Shown in pieces: positions 1-11,629 of a stretch of DNA of 64,000 bases (position 1 is its first letter; the number at the start of each line of letters is the position of its first letter). Source of the stretch: Pegoplata infirma (taxonomy: Eukaryota; Arthropoda; Insecta; Diptera; Anthomyiidae); assembly GCA_963921195.1 (NCBI GenBank), contig OY992538.1, positions 7,774,330 to 7,838,329 of the forward strand. Reading direction: 5' to 3'. Both the position numbers and the translations under genes were made by a program. The notes under the pieces are model-generated. The model made no database searches. It was not told the DNA's origin and saw nothing but the letters and a program-made list of their open reading frames with translations.

Positions 1-462
1 TATTTTAAAGTTGAACAATTTTGTTTTTTGACATTTAAAGTTTTTTTTTTCAAGAAATATAGTAAAGTTGGGCAATTTTATTTTAAGTAGATACAATGTT
101 AAAATATTTTTTCATTAAAAAAAGACGCACATTTTTCACATCTCTAAATGTGACGAGTTTTAAGTGAAATTAATTAAATTAACGAAAGTAAAATTAAAAA
201 TTAAAAAACTAAAGTGAAAAAGAATATTATTAACAATAAAAACAAAAATAAAACTGAAAAAAAAAATAAAAAAACCAAGTGAAAAAAAAACAAAGACAAA
301 GAAAACGAGGAGGGGATGTATTTATGTGTGTAATTGGCAGAAAATGAAAACTTCTAACTTTAGTTTTTTATATATGGTATATAGTATTAATTTAAGTGTG
401 TTTATTTTTAATTTTTGGTATTTAATTACATTTGTTGTAATTAGATGTAGTGCTACAATTAG

Positions 463-566
463 GGTAGAAGTACATCCAAGGCTTTGGCTTTGATTTTTTT
501 ATGTATAGCAAAAAATAAAGCCAACAAGCAATATTTAAAGCCAAAGCCTTGGATGTAATTCTACCT
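463..566. repeat. Short MITE-like inverted repeat (104 bp)
   Basis: Arms at 463-491 and 538-566 are near-perfect reverse complements (core CATCCAAGGCTTTGGCTTT) around a loop of about 46 bases. The rest of 1-655 is featureless AT-rich sequence, presumably intronic to the Mdr49-like gene. Confidence 0.6.
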
Positions 567-655
567 TAGATGTACAATTAGAGTAGTGTTAATTTTTTTG
601 CTGTGTTATTAAAAAATATTTTAAAAATAATTTGAAAATAAAATAAACTTAAACA

Positions 656-1508
656 AAACAAGTAAGAAAGTTATAATCGGTCAAGACCGACCATATGATA
701 CCCTACACCAGTGTTTTCCGGAAAAAGGGTCCCAAGTCCAAACATGGACCGATTGTATCTGTTTTTTGTTAGATCTTTATTTAGTGTAGAAAACACACAC
801 AGATCAATTTTAAGTGGAATTGGTTTATTTTTTTTGTCAATAGAACAATTTAACTGAATATCGGTCGAAATTTTTATATGGGGGACTAAGTCCAAAAATG
901 GTCCAATTATATTCCGATTTGATAAGGTTGCTAAAGTACACGTTTAGCACGTAAAAATAAATTTTTTATCAAATATTTCCATTTTTATGAATTTTGAGGG
1001 AATTATGTGAATATCGGGAAGCTGGTTTGTATGGGGACTACCAGAAGGACTGACCCGATGCCTTTGAAATTTGGAATGGTGATTTGTGCATACAAAATTT
1101 GATTACTTGCTGAATTTCAAAGCGATATCTATTAAAATACGGTTATTAGTCATTAAAGCCGAATCCAAAGGGGGCGTTTGTATGGGGGCTAGGTCTTAAC
1201 ATGGACCGATTTTCTCCAATTTCAATAGGCTTCGTCCTTGGGCAAAAAGATGCTTAAGTTTCAAATTTCAGGTCAATTGATTGAAAATTGCGACCTGTAT
1301 CGTGCTTAAACCGATAGATGGACAGACGGACGGACGGACGGACGGACAGACGGACGGACGGACGGACATCGCTAAATCGACTCAAAAAGTTATTCTGAGT
1401 CGATCGGTATACTTGAAGGTAGGTCTAGGACCAATATTTCGGGTAGTTACAAACATCAGCACAAACTCAATATACCCTGTACCACAGAGTGGTGTAGGGT
1501 ATAAATAT
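656..1508 (-). mobile_element. DINE-1/mini-me-like (Helentron-derived) element, copy A
   Basis: Read on the minus strand it starts TTTATACCCTACACCA, has a TATACCC inverted sub-repeat, a (GTCY)n tract (1318-1368 on plus as GGAC repeats) and ends in a hairpin CGGTCTTGACCG followed by ACTTGTTTT. This is the layout of Drosophila INE-1/mini-me, which are non-autonomous Helitron relatives. No coding capacity. Confidence 0.75.
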
Positions 1509-1818
1509 GTATTGTTTTATTTTAAGTTTCATGGTTTTTAGGTAAGTAAAAAGCTGCAAAAGAAAAAAATGTCGCATATTAAAATTAATATTGGTCAACT
1601 TTAAATTAAAATTTGTTGCATATTTAAATTTAGCATGGCCAATTTTAAAACAATATTGTTACATCTTAATTTTAACATGTTGTCTACCAATCTTGTCATG
1701 TTAAAAACAACTAGAAACATATTTAAATTAAATAAAAACAAACTTTGTTCTATTTCGTCACTGTTTTATATTTAATTTAAAGTTGTTTCTGTTTGATTTT
1801 AATATTTTTTTTTCTTAG

Positions 1819-1918
1819 TGTACTTGAAGGTAGGTCTAGGACCAATATTTCGGGTAGTTACAAACATCAGCACAAACTCATTATACCCTGTACCACAGAG
1901 TGTTGTAGGATATAAAAA
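1819..1918 (-). mobile_element. DINE-1-like fragment, 5' end only
   Basis: About 100 bases repeat nearly exactly the 5' part of copy A (compare 1409-1508), without the (GTCY)n tract or 3' end. The interval 1509-1818 between them is AT-rich with no recognised feature. Confidence 0.65.
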
Positions 1919-3470
1919 TGAAACTCGTCTTGGCGAAATACACAAATGTCAAAAACGATTTATTTTGAGCAAAAAACATTTTTTAGGCATTTTTGTAAAT
2001 AAATTTTTTTTGATAGTAATTTTTTTCGATCGAAAACTTTTTTTGAGTGTAAAATCTTGTTTTAGCTGCAAAAACACCTAACTTAATTTGTAAAATTACA
2101 AGAAAAACTGTAAAATTACAAAAAAATCTTAATTTCGATCGAAAATTATTTGTTAAAAACAAGGAAAACTGTCAAATATTGGTAAAATGGGATTACGAGA
2201 CTTTTTCTAGTAATTTGACAAGGTTTTTTTAGTGTATTTAACTAACTACGAAAGTTACCTTCACACCATTTCGTTAAATATTGAATTTTTGGTTACGATT
2301 AATGTAAAACTTCACCAAATCATTAATTTTTATCAATGCAAAAACGCCAAAAATCACTCGACTTTGGCAGTCACTCAGAAAAAACCCTTGTAAAATCACA
2401 AGATAAACTTTGTAAATTTTATTTTTTGCTACCTCCTATTTGACAATAATTTCATGTAATTTTACAAGCTTTTTACCAATAATTTCGTAATTCTACAAGC
2501 TTTTTACCAATAAAATTGTTAATTTACAATTTTTTGTCGCGTTAAAACTTACAAGGAGGTCTCGTGACTTTACTATATTTTTTGCTACCTACTTTTTTTC
2601 GAGAATTCCTAGCTTTTTGTAATTTTACAAGCTTTTTACCAATAAAATTGTAAATTTGCAATTTTTTTGGCGCAATAAAACTTACAAGAAATTTTCGTGA
2701 TTTCACTTGATTTTTTTGGTAAAAAAAATTGGAAATTTGTAAAATTACAACAAAAATTGTAAAATTACAAAAAAAAAACTTAAAACAAGTAAAAAAGTTA
2801 AATTCGGCCTTGCCGAATGTAGTGATACCCTCCACAATTTCAAAAAGATTATTGCAAAAAACTTTATTTAAAAGGAAATTACTTTTGAAAAAAAAAAAAA
2901 AAATTTTTTAAAAAAAAAAATTTCCGCGAAAAAAATTTTGGTAAAAACAAATCCGCGATTTTTTTTCTTTTTTTGTCGAAAATATGTTCGTACCTGTTTA
3001 AATACCATTTGGTGTTCAATTATGTTCACATATGTCAACCAGAAGCCGAATTAAAGCATTTTATATTTTTAGGTTATGTTGAATGTACTGAAATTTTTGA
3101 GGTGTGCTTACATTTTCGTTCATAACTTTTGAACCGCTGAACCGATATCGCTCAAATGCAATACCAAACTTTTCGGGAGAACTTCCAATAAATATGTTAA
3201 GTTTCAGTCATCTCTGTGCAATATTTTGTCCGCGACAGCATTTTCCACAGACAGACAGACGGACAGACGGACATCGCTAGAATGTCTTAAAATCGATCGG
3301 GCATCATGAATATATATACTTTATGGGGTCCCAGATCGATATTTCGATGAGTTACAAATGGAATGACAAACTTATATATACCCTCTACCACTAAGTGGAG
3401 GGTATAAAAAGGAAAACTGTCAAATATTGGTAAAATAGGATAACGAGACTTTTTCTAGTAATTTGACAAG
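1919..3470. repeat. AT-rich TTGTAAAATTACAAG-type MITE remnants, interrupted by a DINE-1-like element
   Basis: The sequence is dominated by repeats of TTGTAAAATTACAA and GGTAAAATGGGATTACGA, also seen at 16421-16958, 22839-23134, 26127-26360, 28450-28928 and 35460-35630. The phrase AACTGTCAAATATTGGTAAAAT occurs before and after the inserted element (near 2170 and 3415), showing a repeat with an insertion. Confidence 0.5.
2783..3411 (-). mobile_element. DINE-1-like element, copy C (GTGGAGGGTATA subfamily)
   Basis: On the minus strand it begins TTTTTATACCCTCCAC, has GTCCGTCTGTCC near 3250-3275, and ends with a hairpin ATTCGGCAAGGCCGAAT followed by ACTTGTTTT. It shares this end with the copies at 38983 and 54804. 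Confidence 0.75.
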
Positions 3471-3797
3471 GGGCTAATCACGTACATAAAACGAAAACGA
3501 TAGACGATGCATAAACGACATCAAAATACATATCGTTTTGAAGGGAGTTGAGTTGAGGGTGGGTTGTACAAGCCTAAAAAATAGGTAAATTTTTAGGCAA
3601 GTCCATGGCGCTCAGACATAAAATAGTCCATTGTACCGTAGTTTTGAAGGGAAATTTGAAAGTTTTTCTTTATTAAATCCTTAAAGAGTGTTGTCTTGTC
3701 CAGAAACTTAATAAAAAATTGGAAATATTTTGATTAGTTTAGGAGCAATAAGGCTCCAAAAATATACGATAGTTAACTATCATTTTACGTGATCACA
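3471..3797. mobile_element. Candidate TIR element with TAATCACGTA / TGATCACGTA ends
   Basis: GGCTAATCACGTA on the left is matched by the reverse complement of TTACGTGATCACAG on the right. Flanks read TGACAAGG and AGTCAAGG, a possible degraded 8-bp duplication within AATTTGACAAGG of the host repeat. From 3801 to 4924 I see only AT-rich intron sequence. Confidence 0.35.
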
Positions 3798-4924
3798 GTC
3801 AAGGTTTTTTTTTGTGTAAAGCTACAAAAAAAAATCCAAAAATTGATTTTGTTAGTGATTCGTTTTTGGTACCTCTTAAGCTGTTAAATATATAAATTTT
3901 ATCAATTTCTAATACCATGACTAGGGAGACCATTTTTTTCTGAACTCAAATCAGTACGCCAAAATTTTTATATGTGTTTTTTTTTCCTAGAAATAACTTT
4001 CTGAAAACTCTTTGCTATGGGAAAAATGTTGGTTAAACAAAAAACTCAATTATTGTTTCAGTAAAAACGACTGTTGAAAAACAACAGTTAAAAAACAACT
4101 GACCTAAACTGTTGTAGTTATTTTTCATAACATTTAGTTGACTTCAAACAACTTCATTTCTGTGCATTAAATATAATAAAAACCTAGAGGTTTTAAGAAA
4201 ATAAGAAATTCCTCAGATTCTGAGGACTTTTCGCTTAAGTTTTCATAACTCTTCCATGTTGTTTTTAATTAGCCCTGATATTCTGAGCGCTTTTTTTCAA
4301 TAAATTCTAATGACATTACCTTATCGAACATCATTTGGATTCGTGTAATTACGTTATTTGTCTTAAAATATAGAAAATGTATGCAGGTCAAATTAATCTC
4401 ATGCTCAGATACATTTTTGCGTTAAGGAAACTCTGGATTTACGAACTCTAAGCTCCTTAGAATTAATTCAAATTATCTCACTGTCAGACTATATTATTAA
4501 AAAACTACTCTGACGACTTATTAAATGGAAATTCAAGTTTTTGTATAGAATTTTCGAATAAAAATGTTTTTTATGTTGAAATGTTCAAAAATCAGTACAA
4601 TCAGTACATATTTCAAAAAATCAGTACAAATCAATACAACTCTTTTTGATCAGTACCCGTGATCAAAAATTAGTACATGTACTGATCAAATCAATGGTCA
4701 GCCTAACCATGACTTAATTTTTGATTTCACTTTGAATTAACGTGTAAAAAAACGATAATTTTTTTACAAAAATTACTAAAAAAAATGTCAGCTCAAAGTA
4801 AAATATTTCTAGAAAAAGGTAATTGTTAAGGGTACTCGTGGATTCGCCCAAGTCTAATATAACTTTTTTAATTAGTTTTTTTTTAAAATAGTTTCTCAGA
4901 AATAGTAAATTTTCTTGTACTTAC

Positions 4925-5094
4925 ACCAAAGAAATTACCAAACATTACAGCCCATACAGGAAATGTAGCACCATGCAACATAGCCGCTATACAGCCTACT
5001 AGAATATAGCGCCATTCAGGAGCATTTAATTTCATTAACTGGCGGAAAGATACGTCATATTTTTCTTCTTCCTCGTCAGGTTTTTTGCTCTTGC
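4925..5094 (-). CDS. Mdr49: Mdr49-like exon 6: end of linker and TM7
   Basis: The exon completes a split Arg codon, then encodes [28 protein letters not shown], and TM7 running into [13 protein letters not shown]. It ends in phase 0 at a GTAAGT donor. No further exon of the family was recognised from 4924 down to position 1. Confidence 0.88.
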
Positions 5095-8000
5095 CTTTAT
5101 TTAAAAATTTTATAGAAACATAAAAAGAAAATGTAATAATTAAATAATATTTAAAAACTGTTTAATTTTTTATTTTTGCTTACGTCTTTTAACAACGACT
5201 CCTTCCTTTTTACTAACTTCGTTTCCGGTTACCTCTAACTCTCCTTCTTCCTCGCTTAAATCTTCCAATACTATATCGTCATCATCAACTTCACCCTCAT
5301 CAATGCTAATTGAAGTTTTCTTGTTTACTTTTATATTTAAATGTTTATTTTTTTCATTCTCTGACGATTCAGAACGTTTTGATATTTGAACAAGTTGATA
5401 GTATAAACCACCCTTGGCCATTAATTCAGTATGAGTTCCCTGTTCAGCCACTACACCATCTTTAATAAATAAAATGTTATCGGCATTGGTTATGGTTGAT
5501 AGACGATGTGAAACAACAAGTGTAGTTCTGCCTTTACTGGCCACCTCTAAAGCATCTTGTACACGTCTCTCGGAAGTGGGATCCAGGGCAGAGGTGGCTT
5601 CATCTAATAGTAAAATCTTAGGATCTCTAACAATAGCTCTAGCTATAGCAATACGTTGCTTCTGACCACCCGACATTTGAGCTCCTTTTTCACCCACCAT
5701 CGTTTTATAACCTTTCGGTAATTTTACTATAAAGTCATGACAATTAGCAGTGCGAGCAGCATTTTCAATGTCGGCCATTGAACAATCAGGTTTACCATAG
5801 CGTATATTTTCCTCTATAGTGGTAGCAAAAAGTACAGGCTCTTGTCCGACTACACCAATCTGCGAACGTAACCAGGAGACATTTAAATCACGTAAATCGT
5901 GACCATCAATTTTTACTGAACCTTGTAGGGGATCATAAAATCTTTGCATTAGCTGTAGAGTAGTAGATTTACCGCATCCAGAAGGTCCAACAAAGGCTAC
6001 TGTTTGCCCCGGTTTAATTTTTAAGGAAAGTCCTTTAAGAACTTCTACATCAGATCGGGCTGGATAACGGAACCATGTCTGATTAAATTCTATATTACCC
6101 ACTACACCCATAAGTTTTTTGCCTTTATCATCTAAAGGATCTATTTCAGATTTACGATCTATAACCGTAAATATACTTTGACCAGCACCTCTAGCTGTAG
6201 CAAATGCTTCAATGTGTGGCGATGAAAATCCCAAATTTTGAGCACCCATAATAACACCAAACAATACAATGATCAACACAGCAGGAGTGTAATGTGGATC
6301 TTCTTCGTGGCGTTGGGCTAAAATTAATCTAACACCATACCACATGGCAACGGCATAGCAAATATAGATAATCAACCACATAGCTCCGGCACCAATACCG
6401 GAATAAAGACCCTTTTTGCTTCCTGTCTTTTCAGCTGGTATTAAAAGCTTTGCAAATCTTTCCTCTTCCTTACGTTCACCACTAAAAGCGAATACCGTAC
6501 GAATACCAGAAAAGACTTCTTCAGCCACAGATCCGGCTCCCGAATAAGCTTCAAGTTCTTTTACAGTAAGAGAACTTTGTATTTTTGCTACCATGGCAGT
6601 TGAAATTATAATGAAGGGACAACAGATTAATACCACCAAAGTAAGTTGCCAGCCATATATAAATGAGACAATAATTGCAATAAAAAACGACATTATGAGA
6701 AACATGAAAAGAGCAATTTTCTCGTTAAGACCTTCCTTCATTTTATCCAAATCCCTAAAAAGATAAAAAAATAATATGACTTTAGTTGGAGAAATATTGA
6801 AATTTGAATGTGAGAAATACTTATTTTCATTTAATTATAATTCATTTTTTATAATTTAACCTTCAACTGAGAATCGAACCTACGACCCCCTATTTAACAT
6901 GTGGTTTATTTTACCATGCTGGTGTATGACTCAGCCCATCCAGGGTCGTCAAAGATCTGCCTCCTTTGAGGTATGGTTTCGTTCAGAAGTTTTGTCTGAT
7001 ATCGTACGCAGCTTAAATGTATCTACTGTCGGGATATTTAAAATGAAACTGACTTACGAGGTGAAACAACAACAGGTTAGTTGTCTTTTATCACTTGGTA
7101 TAAATCCTAGTAACTCGCGAGGCGAAAAAATAAAGGTAAGTCGGGTTAAATCTGATTAAGTCAGATTCTTACAACAAATATAACTCACGAAAAGGAACAA
7201 TATAAGTAAAAGGGCGGGTTCTAACTACGATAACTCAAAATTAGAAACAATTTAAGGTGAGTCGGGTTACATCGGATGTAGCGGATTGTACTAATCAGTT
7301 AAGTCGGGTTTAGTCGGATCGGGTTATAACTACGAGTAATTTACCAGTACCTCATGAGAGAAAACACTGTCAGGTGAGTCGGAGTTTAAATAACTCACGA
7401 GAGGAAACAAAATGTAAGTCGGGTTAAATTGGATTTAGTGAGGTCGGGTTCTAACTACGAGTAACTTCCGAGAAAAAAACTCTATCAATTGAGTCGGGCT
7501 CATAATTCGATTATTTTAAATCTATGTAACTCACGAGAGGAAACAATATCAGGCGAGTCAGGTTAAATAGGATTTAGTCGGATCGATTTCTAACTACGAT
7601 TCTAACTGACACGATCTAAATCGATTAGTATTAATCTAACAAGGAAGTATATCAACCCTTATGAACCGATTTTCATGAAATATATATAAAAGAGACAATT
7701 CTAAGGTTGGGGTGTCTAGGCTTATCGGCTATATCGGGGATTTGGAGGTTCAAAAAATGGCGAAAAATCGTTTTTTGCATTTTTCAGCACTTTACTTTTA
7801 AAAAACTACAAGATGTTTTCATATGAGAAGAAAGGGGTTTTTAATGCCTGTCCAAAGGCGGCATGACCTCGTAAAAATTCGGCTTCGCTAAATATTTTTT
7901 TTTTATGAAAATGTGTAATTTTGGGGGGTATTTATGTGAAGGCATAGACTTACGATATCCATATGAATTCGAAATAATCTTAATTAAATTTAAGTGGACA

Positions 8001-11000
8001 CGTATTTTTGCTCTAGAGTCTAGACGATATTCTTGTTAGTTCGGGAGTTATCGAAATTTTCCCTAAGGTCCACAACGAAATCTTTATAAACACTGATATG
8101 ACTGATAAGCCGAGACACCCCAACCTTAAAATCGTTTAAAGTTTTCAGGCTAATCGGTTCATAAGGGTTGAGATACTTCCCTTGTAAGTTACTCACAAGA
8201 GTAAATTTGGGATCAGGTGAGTCGGGTTTTAAATACGATAAGTATAAGTCTAAGAAGAACCCAGTTGGAAAATGTGTCACTGAGGAAATTAACACGGTGA
8301 TTCCTTAAGGAAATGTCTTAAGGTTCTGACACGGTGATTCCTTAAGAAAATGTCTTTAGGTTCTGACAAATCATAGATAATCCCTGATGGGCAGTTTCGT
8401 GTACCCCCTAGTGGTACGCGTACCCTTGGTTGGTATCCGCTAGTGTAGACAATTCCTCTAATTGTAAGACATCGATAAGCAAATGACTTCAGGATAACAG
8501 TATATAAAATTAAAATTTTAAATCTGGCCAACTTTTTAATTTCCCAGAAAAAAATGGCAATAAATAGACAAACAATTTTGAAACTAAAGTTTGGAACAAG
8601 TAGTTAGGTGTGGGACTAATAAGCTAGAGGTTCCAGGTTCAAATCCAGTTGGGACTAAAAAAAGGCCAAAGGTTTTTTCTTAATATGAAAAAGATAATTT
8701 ACAAAGGAAAATGGATAAAAGTAAAAACTAAAGGAAATATGAACACTTTTTGTATTTTCGTATGACCTATTTCCGACATTTCCCCAAAAAGTCCCCAGAA
8801 AGTCAGCATGCCCTGACTGCTGCTGACTTAGAGTGAGGCCATTTTGAACATTTATTTGAAACTGCCAACTCAACTGAAACTCAACTCAGTACATAGAGAT
8901 GTCTTGTGGATGTCAGCAGTGACTCAGACATGTCACTGCGCCGTCACTTAGGATGGCTCGAGGACGTTGCCAATTGTGAAACAATTTTAGATGAGTCGGT
9001 TTAAATCGAATTTAGTCGGAAGGCGTTCTTACTACAAGTAACTCACAAGAAGAAACACTATTGAGTCGGGTTCTAAATACGATTAATAGAAATCTAAGTA
9101 ACTAAAGAAAGGAAACAATCTCCGATGAGTCAGATTAGTTCGGATTTCGTCGAACCGGGTTCTAACTACGTGTAACTCAGGAGAAGAATCAGAATCAGAT
9201 GAGTCGGGTTCTAAATACGATTAGTATAAATATTAGTAACCTACGGGAGGAAAGAATAACAGGGGAGTCAGGTTAAATCGGATTTAGAACTCTATTAGGT
9301 GAGTCGGGTTCTAAATATAAACAATATAATCTAAGTCGGGTGCTAACTACGATACATAATAATATAACTACAACAAAACTATTTGTAATTAATTGCACAT
9401 CTATGACACGTCTCGATACGGTAAACTGGAATCGGGTTTGATTCTCGAGGTACACTACGGTTTTTAGGTATATTACGTAAAGCAAAAATTAAAAATTGTA
9501 TACATACTCTGTCATTTTACTGGCAAAATTATTTCCAGATGATTTATCAAACCAAGACATATCTTGTCTAAGTATGGCCTCCAAGAATAATTTTCGTACA
9601 CGACCAATCTACATATATTCATGATAATGAAAAAATCCAAGAAAAATATTAAAATCAAAGAAAAATATTATTATATTAAATTTCATACCTGTTTTAAAGC
9701 CATTCTATTTAATATATCGATAGCACTGGCAATTAAAATCAGTTGAACCAAAGCTCCAGCTAAACTGGCCAAACCAAAAGCAGCCGAATCCTCTCGCATA
9801 GCTTGCATATTTTCTTCATATGTAGCATCAGTTCTGAAAAAATAAACAAGTCGTTGGAATTTAATGTAAGATTTTGAAAATCATTAGTTATATTAGTCAA
9901 AGCAACCATTATTATCTAAATATTTTGAAACTTTTAAGCCAGTTATGCAACCGTATAAAATTCACTAGATTATGTTTAAATCTAATTTTACTGACCCGAG
10001 TAAAAAAGTTTTAATATAGTCATATATTTTTTAATATAATTATATATAAATAAATCCATCATTTGCTCCCCAAAAATGGAGGATCCAAAAATATATGATT
10101 ATATCTTATAAGATCAAATTTGATATAATTAGATATAATTAGATCCCAAGAATGGAACGGCAAATTTCATCTAATTTGATATTTAAGATCATATTAGATA
10201 TAATTAGATATAATTATATATTATTATATCTTACAATATCAAATAAGATAGTATTTACCGTTCCATTTTTGTGATCTAATTATATCTAATAATATCAAGT
10301 TTGATCTAATGAGATATAATCATATATTTTTGGATCCTCCATTTTAGGGATCAAATGATATATGGCGCCATATTACATTTTTTTAGTCGGAAATTGTATT
10401 TTATTATATCTGATTAGACCATCATCGAGATCTAATTAGATCTGGTGTAAAAAAACTATTGCTGTTAAAGTCTGGATGCAGTTAATCCCTAAGTACTTAC
10501 AATCTTCTACCACCTCCAAATAATTGTAAAACACGAGTATTAGTGGATGTTCCCACACCCACTGAACGATCAATAAGTAAGGAGGAGAATTCACCATAAA
10601 TAACGACAATATAGGATATACCCAAGGCAGATGATGATGCTAATAGCACACCCAAAAAAATTAGAAAACGTTCTCCAATTGTAGAATAACGAAACTAAAA
10701 ATATAAATAAAATTTCAGTTGGGATTATACAATAGAGTAGACTCAAAACTAAAATTTTAGAAATTTCATAACGTGAAACTTAATGTGTTAACATAAAAAT
10801 TAATTTGTTTCAACAATAATGTCTCCCAAGGGAAGTCTCCCTAGTGTCAACCGCGGATCTTTATGGAATTGGTTTTATTTTGTAGAGCAGAAAAAATAAA
10901 GGGACACGTATTTTTTTTTAGCGGCCCAAATTCATATTTAGGGGGTAAAAAGGAGGAGGGAAGACAAGGCAATTTTTCAGTTTTTTTCGTTTATCTCCAA

Positions 11001-11629
11001 TATTATGCAAAAAAACCTGGTCATGTTACACACCAAATGAAAGGTATTTGGAAAACCTAACTACGTGTGCTAAGAACGTGTCCAAACATGCACAGCTTTT
11101 CGTCATATTGAGTAAAATATCAACATTTTGGGACATTTTTGTTAATAAGTCGAAAAATATTAACTTCTTGGACCCGTTGTTAGCACCACGATATAGGTAT
11201 TTTTAATTCCTTTAATCTGATACCACATATTAATTTTGTTTAAATAGGCGCAAATCGTAAAAAACTGAAAAAGGTCAATTTCCCCCCATACCAATCGACC
11301 CCCCTAAAAATGAGTTTGGGCCGCTAAAAAAAATACGTGTCGAATTAATTTTCGTTCTTAGCAACATATCCAAATTTCATGAAGATCGGAGGGTGACACC
11401 AGGGAGACTTCCCTTGTCAGCCAACTCTGAATTGTATGTGGATTTGAATATGTGTTGAATTACTTACCAATTGAAAATAAGATATTTGATCGACTTTTTG
11501 TTCAGTTTCTTCCGTTATATCGGCTTCCCCATCTGCTGTTCGAAAATCGTTTGGTTGTGGTAAAACATTTTCTCCTTTTTTTGTTAAATCTGTACTAAAG
11601 TTTGATTGAATAGTTTCCTTTTGTGCCAT
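4925..11629 (-). CDS. Mdr49: Mdr49-like ABC-B full transporter, 5' part (six exons, 781 residues; 3' part outside window)
   Basis: ATP-driven multidrug/lipid exporter of the P-glycoprotein family, expected in the plasma membrane. Six exons join in frame: 11468-11629, 10501-10694, 9689-9833, 9508-9608, 5184-6754 and 4925-5094, all with GT..AG borders. The joined 781 residues contain TM1-TM6, a complete first ATPase domain (Walker [10 protein letters not shown] near residue 457, Q-loop VGQEP near 505, signature MSGGQ near 561, Walker [12 protein letters not shown] near 582, H-loop His near 617), an acidic linker, and TM7. Family length is about 1,300, so roughly 500 residues lie left of position 1. 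The pieces GVGTS and FGGG in the first extracellular loop, [15 protein letters not shown], and [11 protein letters not shown] after the linker resemble Drosophila Mdr49 more than Mdr65 (recalled sequences, not an alignment). No premature stop is visible. The introns hold many repeats; the last visible one exceeds 4.9 kb. Confidence 0.9.
5184..6754 (-). CDS. Mdr49: Mdr49-like exon 5: TM3-TM6, first ATPase domain and linker
   Basis: This 1,571-base exon carries TM3 ([17 protein letters not shown]), TM4, TM5 ([16 protein letters not shown]), TM6 ([14 protein letters not shown]), then the full first nucleotide-binding domain with all catalytic motifs intact. It ends with a linker rich in Lys and Asp/Glu ([19 protein letters not shown]). 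The donor lies at 5183-5182 (C|GTAAGC); reading past it reaches a stop at 5170, so the splice is required. Confidence 0.95.
6843..6925 (-). repeat. tRNA-derived (SINE-like) module in Mdr49 intron 4
   Basis: The minus strand has a pol III B-box GGTTCGATTC preceded by an A-box-like region TGGGCTGAGTCATACACC about 45 bases upstream. The two ends do not form an acceptor stem, so this is not a working tRNA. Confidence 0.4.
7640..8184. mobile_element. Inverted-repeat element with CAAGG(G)AAGTAT ends
   Basis: Left CAAGGAAGTATATCAACCC and right GGGTTGAGATACTTCCCTTG are reverse complements, continuing through ATGAACCGAT and AAGGTTGGGGTGTC. Ends resemble the element at 10827-11416 (CAAGGGAAGT). No clear target duplication. 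It interrupts the tandem array. Confidence 0.55.
8279..8375 (+). repeat. Direct repeat, about 44-bp unit, two copies
   Basis: ACACGGTGATTCCTTAAG followed by AAATGTCTTAAGGTTCTG occurs twice in tandem with few differences. Between here and 8985 lie a tRNA-like stretch (8612-8660) and unremarkable sequence. Confidence 0.5.
8612..8660 (+). repeat. tRNA-like B-box module
   Basis: GGTTCAAATCC inside CAGGTTCAAATCCAGTTGG looks like a T-arm with a B-box. No full cloverleaf could be folded by eye, so it is called tRNA-derived only. Confidence 0.25.
9508..9608 (-). CDS. Mdr49: Mdr49-like exon 4: intracellular loop 1
   Basis: The exon encodes [20 protein letters not shown] and ends ASKMT plus two bases of a Glu codon, completed by exon 5 to give TEDLDKM. 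The RQDMSWFD stretch is the conserved intracellular coupling helix of B-type ABC transporters. Borders are TGTAG and GTATGT. Confidence 0.9.
9689..9833 (-). CDS. Mdr49: Mdr49-like exon 3: TM2
   Basis: The exon completes the split Leu codon and encodes TDATYEEN, then TM2 ([17 protein letters not shown]), then the start of the coupling region NRMALKQ. It ends in phase 0 at CAG|GTATGA. Acceptor is TTTTCAG. Confidence 0.9.
9995..10390. mobile_element. Foldback element in Mdr49 intron 2 (CCCGAGTAAAAA end)
   Basis: Two arms mirror each other: AATGGAGGATCCAAAAATAT and GATCCCAAGAATGGAACGG on the left reappear inverted as CCGTTCCATTTTTGTGATC and TTTTTGGATCCTCCATTTT on the right. The left end CCCGAGTAAAAAAG and right end CTAAAAAAATG-type terminus relate it to the CCC-ended group; flanks GA and AA do not give a clean duplication. 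Confidence 0.5.
10501..10694 (-). CDS. Mdr49: Mdr49-like exon 2: TM1 and first extracellular loop
   Basis: The exon encodes [10 protein letters not shown], then a hydrophobic TM1 ending IYGEF, then the extracellular loop with [12 protein letters not shown] and FGGGRR. It ends with two bases of a split Leu codon before GTAAGT. No N-x-S/T glycosylation sequon is visible in this loop, unlike human ABCB1. Confidence 0.9.
10827..11416. mobile_element. Foldback element in Mdr49 intron 1 (CAAGGGAAGTCTCCCT ends)
   Basis: The left end CAAGGGAAGTCTCCCTAGT is the inverse of the right end up to CAGGGAGACTTCCCTTG. Inside, ACACGTATTTTTTTTTAGC and GGCCCAAATTCA are mirrored near 11300-11340. The small open frame inside is a by-product of the repeat. 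No clear target duplication. Confidence 0.55.
11468..11629 (-). CDS. Mdr49: Mdr49-like exon 1: start codon and cytosolic N-terminus
   Basis: This exon encodes 54 residues beginning MAQKETIQ and ending ISYFQL, followed directly by the donor GTAAGTA (phase 0). The sequence is polar and charged, as expected for the cytosolic tail before TM1. The ATG is the first one after a probable 5'-UTR acceptor (TTGTAG at 11668-11663), which supports this start. Confidence 0.85.

Larger units (their letters stand above)
7035..9480 (+). repeat. Degenerate tandem array in Mdr49 intron 4, with insertions
   Basis: A unit of roughly 90-120 bases recurs imperfectly: GTGAGTCGGGTTAAATCGG, ATTTAGTCGGATCGGGTTC, TAACTACGAGTAACTCACG, AGAGGAAACAAT. 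Copies lie in 7035-7625, 8165-8250 and 8985-9370; the gaps hold an inverted-repeat element and other inserts. Unit length varies and no reading frame persists. Confidence 0.55.

Noticed and set aside
10863..11060. Open frame in Mdr49 intron 1 as an extra exon
   Set aside because: It lies on the opposite strand inside a foldback element and has no transporter similarity.
7640..11416. Claiming a named superfamily for the CAAGGGAAGT-ended elements
   Set aside because: The two elements share ends, but neither has a clear target duplication or coding sequence, so no assignment can be supported.
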